From contig JAISRT010000020.1 in NCBI GenBank assembly GCA_031273495.1, forward strand, positions 1 to 41,581: a DNA stretch of 41,581 nt, written 5' to 3'. Position numbers and translations under genes: made by a program. The stretch is from Candidatus Ancillula kalotermitis (GTDB lineage: Bacteria; Actinomycetota; Actinomycetes; Actinomycetales; Bifidobacteriaceae). This document shows positions 17,409 through 23,902 of the stretch, in pieces (within the stretch, counting starts at the first letter, position 1; every line of letters starts with the position of its first letter). The notes beneath the pieces are model-generated. The model did no database searches. It worked only from the letters and a program-made list of their open reading frames with translations, and was not told the origin of the DNA.

Positions 17409-18969
17409 GTTGTTAACTAGTTTTTTGAGCAGGCTAAAGGTCGAACAGGTCTTTAGACTTAAGTTTTTGGCATTTGTAATACCATTTTGCTGGTATGTGC
17501 TTGTAGATTTTGTCTTCAACCCGATGTGGTCAACAAATGATGGTCATCAACTGGCAGTTTTGACGCATGAATTAGGTACAGCATCTCCACTTTGGGACAT
17601 GCAAACAATCCTGTTTTCCCTCTTCTCTAAGCATTATCTGCCAGCACTTCTTGTCATGTCGCTAGTTTCTGCTCTGTCACTATTCAATTTTATACGGGTT
17701 TACTTAAAGTTCAGCAATTCGTCTACAAAAGAGAGGTGGGCATTCAGTATTATCGTATTTTACAGCCTTTTGCCTGTCTACTGGACATTCAACGCATCAT
17801 TCTTTCCGTCAACAAATTATCTTCCGCTAGGGCTTTTTCTGCTATCATTCCTGTTTGAGATTTACCACATTAGGGCAGCATTCTTCTCGCAGTTTCATAA
17901 AGTTGTATTGCTGGCTCTAGTGTTGTTCTGGATTTCTGAAACTCGGCGTGACGCTATGTATGCAGAGTACTTAATGGCATTAATATTTGCGCTAGTGTTT
18001 TTCCTTTCGAAACGGTATCGAACAAATCAAGGTGTATACAGTGAAATCATAGTAGATGAGCTGACGAATCATCATGGCGGAAAAGCTACACTAGTGGTGC
18101 CGACCGGGGCTACAACAAATGTCAGGGGGGGCTTCAATGTAAAGCGTCGAATTTTATTTGGTAAGATTCTACTCATTGTTCTAGTACTCAGTTTCAGTTT
18201 CAGTTTTGCGCAAGTCAGAAGTGTGCTCGGTGTGCCGGTTGCTGATCCCGCAGGTGCGGACTGGGTCTCAACAGGTGTAAGTGTCCCAATTATGATCGAC
18301 GCGAAAGCAATACTCGACAGTCCGAATCTCGAGTATATTTCATACGATGATAACAAGTGGTTCGAGGATCATGGCTTTAACCTCGAATGCCTAAAAGGAT
18401 TTAGGCCCAATATCTCTGACCCAATCAAAGGTTGTTATGTTCTTGCGATGACAAAATATCAAGCGTCGCAACAGGAATTCTTGAGACGAAGTTTGAATGT
18501 AGCTTTTTACCACCCAGAGCATACAATGACAACTTATTTGACATTTATTCGCCCACTTATCGATCCGACATATGAGTTATTCGGACTACAGAATTGGGTC
18601 GCTGCTGGCTGGAAAGATGTGGATGTCTGGATGCGTGACCTTGATGTAAACGCTAACTGTAATAAAATTTGTCAGATGTTTGACTTCGCTGCTCGAGCAA
18701 CTTTCAGGGTTCCAATTCTGAGCGTATTAATTTCAGCAGGAGGTGTCCAAATTTTTGCGTTTATCGTTTGTTTATTTGTCGGGATCCGTAAAAAGAAATA
18801 TGCACCTTTACTCTTTTTCACACCACTTATGTGCAGTTATGCCGTTCTAGCAGTTTCCGCACCAGTGCAACTTCCAGTCTATTCATATTTGGGCATCGTG
18901 ATGGCCCCATTAGCCGTAATCCTGTTTCGAGAAGAAGTTCGGCAAAAGCCTAGTTCTGATGTAGAGTAA
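17404..18969 (+). CDS. Polytopic membrane protein, GT-C glycosyltransferase-like
   Basis: This 521-residue protein has about ten membrane segments. A large outside part (about 270-440) carries paired cysteines (CLKG, CYVL, NCNKICQ). An early ND motif (MWSTNDGHQL) lies after the first segment, and SETRRDAMY lies between segments. These features are typical of GT-C glycosyltransferases that use lipid-linked sugars, perhaps the DUF6020-like group, but the assignment is tentative. The ATG lies six bases after a -10 box inside the 42-base repeat. The gene is bounded by the two repeat copies, so recombination between them would remove it and leave purC with an intact promoter. Confidence 0.8.
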   Translation: MKLLTSFLSRLKVEQVFRLKFLAFVIPFCWYVLVDFVFNPMWSTNDGHQLAVLTHELGTASPLWDMQTILFSLFSKHYLPALLVMSLVSALSLFNFIRVYLKFSNSSTKERWAFSIIVFYSLLPVYWTFNASFFPSTNYLPLGLFLLSFLFEIYHIRAAFFSQFHKVVLLALVLFWISETRRDAMYAEYLMALIFALVFFLSKRYRTNQGVYSEIIVDELTNHHGGKATLVVPTGATTNVRGGFNVKRRILFGKILLIVLVLSFSFSFAQVRSVLGVPVADPAGADWVSTGVSVPIMIDAKAILDSPNLEYISYDDNKWFEDHGFNLECLKGFRPNISDPIKGCYVLAMTKYQASQQEFLRRSLNVAFYHPEHTMTTYLTFIRPLIDPTYELFGLQNWVAAGWKDVDVWMRDLDVNANCNKICQMFDFAARATFRVPILSVLISAGGVQIFAFIVCLFVGIRKKKYAPLLFFTPLMCSYAVLAVSAPVQLPVYSYLGIVMAPLAVILFREEVRQKPSSDVE

Positions 18970-18977
18970 GATATATT

Positions 18978-19019
18978 GCACCAATATGACATACAGTTGT
19001 ATTAAACTGGGAGTATGAA
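18978..19019 (+). repeat. 42-base direct repeat carrying the purC promoter, copy 2
   Basis: Identical to 17367-17408. It holds TGACA (18987-18991), TAAACT (19003-19008), six bases and the purC ATG at 19015. Confidence 0.95.
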
Positions 19020-19902
19020 AAGCATTGACGACTGGGAAAAGATAGCTGAGGGGAAAGTGCGCGAGCTTTACGCCCCAAAGTTCGAACACCCCAAAGGTGA
19101 TGTCATTCTTGTTGTTGCATCGAACCGCATTTCAGCATTTGACTTCATTCTCGACGCTGAAATCCCACTGAAAGGTGCAGCATTGACACGGAGTTCAGTC
19201 TTCTGGTTTTACGAAATTGAGGAGAACTTAAACATCCCAACGCATTTTATTAGTGTAGATGACGAGAGTATTCCCGAAGTTTTTCGCGGGCGGGCAATGC
19301 TTTGTAAGAGGCTTAAAATGATTCCGGCTGAGTGCGTTGCACGTGGTTTCTTAACTGGGTCTGCATTTCAAGAATATGCGAAGACTGGTAAGTTCCAAGA
19401 GTTTGACTTGCCTTCTGGGCTAAAGGACGGCGCGAAATTAGACAAACCGATATTCAGTCCAGCGACGAAAGCGGCAGTGGGTGACCATGATGAAAACATA
19501 TCGTTTGACACCTTAGCAGAAATAATTGGTGAGGAACTTGCTGAGAAGTTGAGAAGCACGACACTTAAAATCTTCGAGTTCGCTAGTAAGAAATGTGAAG
19601 AAGTAGGTCTAACTCTAGTTGATACGAAGTTTGAATTTGGCATTGACCCAAGTAATGGTGAACTAACGCTTGGAGATGAAGCCCTGACGCCAGATTCGAG
19701 CAGATATCTAGACGAAAACGCAAAAAGTTTCGACAAGCAGTATGTTCGCGATTGGTTGTTGAACGAGTCAGGATGGGTAAAAGAGTCTGGGGATAAACCA
19801 CCAGCGTTGCCACACGACGTGGTCGGACAAACTTCGGAGCGTTATTTAGACCTGTTGCAGAGGTTTTGGTTGAGCATAAGTGAAGGCAAGAAAGAGTGGT
19901 AG
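19015..19902 (+). CDS. purC: SAICAR synthase PurC
   Basis: The product (295 aa) joins aspartate to CAIR with ATP in purine synthesis. Conserved pieces are GKVRELY near the N-terminus, SNRISAFD, the ECVARGFLTGSA signature, DTKFEFG and LGDEALTPDSSR. Length is that of the longer PurC type common in actinobacteria. Other pur genes are not nearby. The ATG sits six bases from TAAACT in the repeated promoter, so the mRNA is probably leaderless. rpiB follows after 39 bases. Confidence 0.97.
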   Translation: MKSIDDWEKIAEGKVRELYAPKFEHPKGDVILVVASNRISAFDFILDAEIPLKGAALTRSSVFWFYEIEENLNIPTHFISVDDESIPEVFRGRAMLCKRLKMIPAECVARGFLTGSAFQEYAKTGKFQEFDLPSGLKDGAKLDKPIFSPATKAAVGDHDENISFDTLAEIIGEELAEKLRSTTLKIFEFASKKCEEVGLTLVDTKFEFGIDPSNGELTLGDEALTPDSSRYLDENAKSFDKQYVRDWLLNESGWVKESGDKPPALPHDVVGQTSERYLDLLQRFWLSISEGKKEW

Positions 19903-19941
19903 ATTTTTTAGTATGAATGTTAGTGAAGTTAGGAGAGAAAA

Positions 19942-20394
19942 ATGAAAATAGCAGTTGCATCAGATCATGCAGGTATTGACCTGAAGTTGCCAATGTTGGA
20001 GGTCTTGAAGGAGAGGGGTATAGAGTTCACTGATTTCGGGACTCATGACCATAATTCTACTGACTATCCTTCTTGGGGTGAGCTTGTTGGCAAAAAAGTT
20101 GCGAGCGGTGAGTATGAAAAGGGGCTGCTGTTTTGCGGAACGGGAATTGGTATTTCACTGGCAGCAAACAGTGTGAAGGGAATCCGTGCGGTTGTCTGCT
20201 CAGACGTCTTTAGCGCGAAAATGAGCAGGGAGCATAACAATTGCAATATTCTTTCTCTTGGAGCGCGCGTCGTCGGGGTTGGCTTGGCAGCAGAGATCCT
20301 TAACGCTTGGCTTGATACCGATTTTGAAGATGGTGGGCGTCATCAACGGCGTGTTGACATGTTGATTGACATTCAGGACGAGAATATGAAGTAG
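19942..20394 (+). CDS. rpiB: Ribose-5-phosphate isomerase B
   Basis: The product (150 aa) interconverts ribulose-5-phosphate and ribose-5-phosphate. It starts MKIAVASDHAGIDLK and carries the catalytic region LLFCGTGIGIS with the active-site cysteine, plus SREHNNCNILSLGARV. An AGGAGAG ribosome site precedes the ATG. It lies just behind purC; both feed nucleotide synthesis, so co-transcription makes sense. A short hairpin follows its stop. Confidence 0.96.
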   Translation: MKIAVASDHAGIDLKLPMLEVLKERGIEFTDFGTHDHNSTDYPSWGELVGKKVASGEYEKGLLFCGTGIGISLAANSVKGIRAVVCSDVFSAKMSREHNNCNILSLGARVVGVGLAAEILNAWLDTDFEDGGRHQRRVDMLIDIQDENMK

Positions 20395-20411
20395 ACTGCC
20401 CTGTTGGCAGT
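20395..20411 (+). terminator. Hairpin after rpiB
   Basis: ACTGCC and GGCAGT flank a 5-base loop directly after the stop codon. The stem is perfect but no long T-run follows, so it is only a candidate terminator between convergent rpiB and rlmN. Confidence 0.4.
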
Positions 20412-20480
20412 GCGACCTTTGTGCAAATCTCGGCTGCGTTCTCGGCTGCGTAGCGCGTTGAACATCATAGTTGTGCCCTG

Positions 20481-21617
20481 TCAGCTGTCACTCAGCGCGG
20501 CAAGTTGTCCGCATGCGCCGTCGATGTCCTGACCACGTGACTCTCTTAGGGTTGTCTGTATGCCTCGGGATCGTAGCGTTTCCAGAAAGGTCGATGTAGC
20601 AGAATCAGTTGATGCGGTCCATGGCGAGCCCTCCACGTTGTTGAGCGGTATCAAGTTGACATGCACCCAGTTTGACCCTCGTCTATTTAGTATCTTTGCA
20701 AGGGTGTTGGCATGTTTTTCCGAGTCGTTAACATTCAGCATTAAGGCGTATTCAATCGAAACGCGCCGCTTCTTAGTCTGGTAGTATTGAAAAGCAGCGT
20801 CTAGCACAGTATCTAAGTCATACTTCTTGTTGATTGGAACGAGTTTGGACCGCAGTTCGTCAGTTGGTGCGTGCAGTGAAATTGCAAGCCGCAGAGGAAA
20901 CTTGGCTTCGGCAAGACGGTTTATTCCTGGAATAATGCCTGAAGTGGAGATTGTTACGTTTCGTGCAGGAATCCCAAAGTTCGGACGCGCAGTTTGCGTT
21001 CTGACTGTTGTGGTTGAGTCGTCAGTGTGGTTGATAGATGGCGCACAGATTTGCTCGAGTGCTTCAAAAATGTTGTCGAGGTTCTGCGTCGGCTCACCCT
21101 CACCCATAAAAACAATGTTCGTTAGTCGTCGTGGCTCATAAAGCGTGTGGACATCAGATGTGTTAGGGCCAAATTTTGCTGGAGAAGTGAGCGACCTGGC
21201 AGCAAAAAAGACTTGTTCGATGATTTCGCGTGAAGAAAGGTTGCGCTTGAAACCTAGCTTACCAGTTGCACAAAACGGACACCCGATGGCGCACCCAACC
21301 TGGCTCGAAATACATAGCGTTGCGCGATCAGGATATAGCATCAACACTGACTCGATGAGGTTACTATCTTGAAGGCGAAATAGTGTTTTTATCGTCTTTC
21401 CCTCATCGCCTATCTGCTGCTTTAGCGGTTCCAGCACCTGAGGAAACGCCACTTCACATAACTCTGGCGCCAGTTTCCCTATGTCAGACATGTCACGCGG
21501 GTCAATGCTAAGGTGTTCAAAATAGTGCACTTCGAGCTGCTTAGTGCGCAGTTTGGCTTGGCGTTCATCTCTGAACAGCGAGGGCGCTGATGCGTAGAGT
21601 GCATGATAATCTAGTAT
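20481..21617 (-). CDS. rlmN: Dual-specificity 23S rRNA/tRNA adenine-C2 methyltransferase RlmN
   Basis: The radical-SAM enzyme methylates A2503 of 23S rRNA and A37 of tRNAs. Numbered from the ATA at 21617, the product has 378 residues. The cluster motif CAIGCPFC gives Cys109, Cys113 and Cys116. FMGEGEP and a C-terminal Cys in GACGQL are also present. The N-terminal part RTKQLEVHYFEHLSID is typical of actinobacterial RlmN. The start is odd: TATAAT (21624-21629) is followed by six bases and then ATA, in frame. ATG at 21606 is out of frame, and the next in-frame ATG is inside the conserved domain. GTG codons exist only at or upstream of the -10 box. Confidence 0.93.
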   Translation of the reverse strand: MLDYHALYASAPSLFRDERQAKLRTKQLEVHYFEHLSIDPRDMSDIGKLAPELCEVAFPQVLEPLKQQIGDEGKTIKTLFRLQDSNLIESVLMLYPDRATLCISSQVGCAIGCPFCATGKLGFKRNLSSREIIEQVFFAARSLTSPAKFGPNTSDVHTLYEPRRLTNIVFMGEGEPTQNLDNIFEALEQICAPSINHTDDSTTTVRTQTARPNFGIPARNVTISTSGIIPGINRLAEAKFPLRLAISLHAPTDELRSKLVPINKKYDLDTVLDAAFQYYQTKKRRVSIEYALMLNVNDSEKHANTLAKILNRRGSNWVHVNLIPLNNVEGSPWTASTDSATSTFLETLRSRGIQTTLRESRGQDIDGACGQLAALSDS

Positions 21618-21623
21618 GAAGTC

Positions 21624-21652
21624 ATTATAGCACACGCACACCCCCACGTCAT
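21624..21652 (-). promoter_or_regulatory. rlmN promoter
   Basis: ATGACG (21647-21652), a 17-base spacer and TATAAT (21624-21629) preceded by TGC. Transcription should begin close to the ATA at 21617. Confidence 0.75.
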
Positions 21653-21670
21653 CCCACCGCCGCCCAGCGT

Positions 21671-21842
21671 GGCATAAAGCCAAGGGCAGGCGCGGGCTTG
21701 TCCGTCCCCTGTCATCCCTCATGGATACACTGCCTCCTCATGTCATCCCTCGGCATAAAGCCAAGGGCAAGCGCGGGCTTGTCCGCCCGCTGTCATCCTT
21801 GGGCTTGTCCGTCCCCTGTCATCCTTGGGCTTGTCCCGAGGA
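21671..21842. repeat. Palindromic elements, tandem copies
   Basis: Two direct copies about 47 bases long start at 21671 and 21752. Each runs GGCATAAAGCCAAGGGC, then CGCGGGCTTGTCCG, then CTGTCATCC. GTCATCCTTGGGCTTGTCC follows at 21792 and again at 21818, the last continuing CGAGGATC. These are the same words as at 5462-5640 and 9500-9682. The region 21723-21921 has no supportable gene. Confidence 0.85.
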
Positions 21843-21921
21843 TCTATCGCACACACTCCGCGTCGCAACGCCTCCCGCGGCGGTAAATCACCACGCTCGG
21901 GGTTACTCCGCTAGTCACACA

Positions 21922-22299
21922 CTACCTCTTGCTCACTGGTTCCCTAACCTGACGGTTACTCTCAATCCCCAAACGCTTATGCTGCTCTCTTGTAGCCTCC
22001 TCTAAGCTCTGCAACGAAACAAGTAGTAGACGCTTTCCCATCTTCTCAAAATCAAAGAAGTATGTCATATTGGTGTCTCCAACTTCAAAAAACACTGTAA
22101 GAAAGAATGTGTTACCCACAAAAATCCCCTTCGTAATGCTTGCGACTTTGACTGAAGACACTCTATTACAATACTGTTCACGTAATTGTAGTATCCTTTC
22201 CCGCACTACGCCAATGCAGCAGTCTTCTAAGTCACGCGGTCCTTTCCTTTGAAAGATCACAGCAAGGACATATTTTACGATTCCGAAAGCTAAAGCCAT
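21922..22299 (-). CDS. Orphan protein of unknown function, 125 aa
   Basis: I do not recognise this protein. It is supported by a perfect AAGGAGG ribosome site (22306-22312) at good distance from the ATG and by a -10 TATACT (22332-22337). The N-terminus is hydrophobic (about residues 1-16) and is followed by a charged part with two close cysteines. A middle beta-rich stretch includes TYFFDFEKMG, and the C-terminus is strongly charged and helical. The leadered, ribosome-site start is unlike the leaderless genes around it. It sits between repeat elements and the grpE promoter, so it may be a lineage-specific or acquired gene. Confidence 0.75.
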   Translation of the reverse strand: MALAFGIVKYVLAVIFQRKGPRDLEDCCIGVVRERILQLREQYCNRVSSVKVASITKGIFVGNTFFLTVFFEVGDTNMTYFFDFEKMGKRLLLVSLQSLEEATREQHKRLGIESNRQVREPVSKR

Positions 22300-22305
22300 A
22301 TTGTT

Positions 22306-22337
22306 CCTCCTTTTGAGTTCACCCTAATAATAGTATA
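22306..22337 (-). promoter_or_regulatory. Promoter and strong ribosome site of the orphan gene
   Basis: TATACT at 22332-22337 and AAGGAGG at 22306-22312 on the minus strand, with ATG at 22299. This is the best ribosome site in the window and decides the start. Confidence 0.75.
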
Positions 22338-22374
22338 CATCACCAGTCAATCAAACTTACTAGCCTAGTCCTTT

Positions 22375-22423
22375 GGTTAATAAGTGCCATTTTTATGAAA
22401 ATCTGCATACTCAGTTAATAAGT
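22375..22423. repeat. GGTTAATAAGTGCCA motif, copies 3 and 4
   Basis: GGTTAATAAGTGCCA at 22375-22389 and GTTAATAAGT at 22414-22423, in the gap before grpE. The motif is also at 9300 and 9440. It does not match the CIRCE or HAIR heat-shock sites. Confidence 0.55.
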
Positions 22424-22509
22424 CGCTTGAACCCAGTTAAAATCGGCATCAACAAATGAGCATTTCGCATTTCTAGCGCGTTTTCATGTCTCCTGCAGTA
22501 ATTTCGTGC

Positions 22510-22588
22510 TAAAATCATACAGACACTGAGGTGCACACTGCCCTGCGTGGAATAAACTGTGTAACTCTGCGTTACTATAATAAGGAGG
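22510..22588 (+). promoter_or_regulatory. grpE promoter region and ribosome site
   Basis: CGTGCTAAAAT gives an extended -10 (TAAAAT at 22510-22515). A second TATAAT lies at 22576-22581, directly before the ribosome site AAGGAGG (22582-22588). If the second were used, the transcript would start within the ribosome site, so the first is preferred. No HspR or HrcA site is recognised. Confidence 0.55.
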
Positions 22589-22592
22589 AATT

Positions 22593-23144
22593 ATGGCAGA
22601 GAACGAGAATAATGAAAATGAGACGAATGACGTTGATAGCGCCGTAAAAGAGGCCGAAGATATTATCAACAATGTGGCAGAGTCCGAAGAGTGTAAGCCA
22701 GAAGAGCCAGCCTGCGGGCACGACCCAGACACATTAGCTGCATTAGCGCGCGAGAGAGCCGATTTTATGAACTTCAAGACAAGAGCGTCGAAGGAGCAAG
22801 AACGTTCGCGAGGCTTTGGGAAACGTGATGCAATATTGACGTTAATTCCCGCGATTGATGAGGTGGAACGCGCAAAGGAACACGGTGACGTGGATGCTGA
22901 GTCGCCAATAGGCAAGATTATCGCGAAGATTGACGAGGCGTTTGAGAAGTTAGGCATCAAGAAGTTCGCGGAGAAGGGTGAAGAGTTCGATCCCAAGGTT
23001 CACGAAGCCTTGATGAACCGCGACGCAGGTGAGGATGATGAAATAGAAGAAGGGAAAGTGCTGATTGACAATATAGTCGAAAAGGGCTATAAACTCGATG
23101 ATGACATTATCCGGACTGCAAAGGTAACTACTGTCAGCAAATAG
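22593..23144 (+). CDS. grpE: Nucleotide exchange factor GrpE
   Basis: The product (183 aa) releases ADP from DnaK. It has an acidic N-terminal part, a long charged helix region with [20 protein letters not shown], and a typical C-terminal beta domain (HEALMNRD, then [17 protein letters not shown]). In many actinobacteria the order is dnaK-grpE-dnaJ-hspR; here dnaK is not upstream and hspR not downstream, so the cluster has been split. The ATG follows AAGGAGG. dnaJ starts seven bases after its stop. Confidence 0.95.
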   Translation: MAENENNENETNDVDSAVKEAEDIINNVAESEECKPEEPACGHDPDTLAALARERADFMNFKTRASKEQERSRGFGKRDAILTLIPAIDEVERAKEHGDVDAESPIGKIIAKIDEAFEKLGIKKFAEKGEEFDPKVHEALMNRDAGEDDEIEEGKVLIDNIVEKGYKLDDDIIRTAKVTTVSK

Positions 23145-23151
23145 GAGAAAT

Positions 23152-23871
23152 ATGAACGAGCAGAATTATTTCAATAAGGACTACTACAAGACACTCGGAC
23201 TGAAGAAAGATGCGAGTGAACAGGACATCAAGAAGGCATTTCGTAAGCTCAGCCGGCAATATCACCCTGACAAGAACCCAAACAACAAGGCAGCGGAGGA
23301 GAAGTTCAAGGAGATCACTGAGGCGCACACTGTTCTGGGCAATCAGCAGGAACGCGAAAAGTATGACCAGATACGAGCGATGGCAGGCGGTGGCCCCCGA
23401 TTTGCGGCAGGCGGAGGGAACGGCGGGTTTCAGGACTTTTTCGGAGGCGGTGCGCCGTTCGGTGGAGGAACCAGTTTCCGCAGTTCAGGTGGCAGTTACG
23501 GAGGCGGTGGGTTCGGTGGCATCAATCTCGACGACATTCTGAGCAGCCTAGGCGGTGGTGGTGGGTTCGGTAGTTCCAATGGATTCCAACAAGCCGCGCC
23601 AACCACACCTAGTGAACCTCAAGTCGACAAGACGATAAAAATTAGCTTCAAGAATGCGATTTTCGGTGCCAAAGTCAAGCACCGTTTCAAGGACGGGTCC
23701 GAGGTGACATTCATTATTCCTGCAGGCACCAATGACGGTAAAATCTTCCTGGTCAAGAGCCCCAGCGGTAAAAAGGAGCGCGTTAAAGTCACAATCAAAG
23801 TGCCCGACGCAACGAAGTTAACTGAGCCCGAGCAGCAGAAACTCAAGGACGCATTGACATTTCTGAGATAG
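23152..23871 (+). CDS. Short DnaJ-family co-chaperone (CbpA-like, no zinc finger)
   Basis: The product (239 aa) has a J domain (about 9-74) with the HPD motif at residues 38-40, which stimulates DnaK. A long glycine/phenylalanine-rich stretch (about 79-150) follows, then only one C-terminal substrate-binding domain (about 159-239). Full-length CbpA or DnaJ proteins have two such domains and usually over 300 residues, and the CxxCxGxG zinc repeats are absent. It follows grpE closely and shares its transcript. The short form may be a normal variant or a reduced one; the reading frame is clean to its stop. Confidence 0.9.
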   Translation: MNEQNYFNKDYYKTLGLKKDASEQDIKKAFRKLSRQYHPDKNPNNKAAEEKFKEITEAHTVLGNQQEREKYDQIRAMAGGGPRFAAGGGNGGFQDFFGGGAPFGGGTSFRSSGGSYGGGGFGGINLDDILSSLGGGGGFGSSNGFQQAAPTTPSEPQVDKTIKISFKNAIFGAKVKHRFKDGSEVTFIIPAGTNDGKIFLVKSPSGKKERVKVTIKVPDATKLTEPEQQKLKDALTFLR

Positions 23872-23893
23872 TGACACTGCTTCGTGCTAAACT
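23872..23893 (+). promoter_or_regulatory. Promoter of the DinG-type helicase gene
   Basis: TGACA (23872-23876) overlaps the dnaJ stop region, followed by 11 bases and TAAACT (23888-23893) within CGTGCTAAACT. GTG at 23903 is nine bases on; a GTA lies at six. Confidence 0.6.
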
Positions 23894-23902
23894 ATTATTG
23901 TA

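Noticed and set aside
21698-22005. Reading frames of 62 and 94 aa on the plus strand
   Set aside because: They run through repeat elements and, for the longer one, into the opposite-strand orphan gene, without start signals.
22413-22460. CIRCE or HAIR heat-shock operator before grpE
   Set aside because: The sequence does not form the required inverted repeat of either motif.
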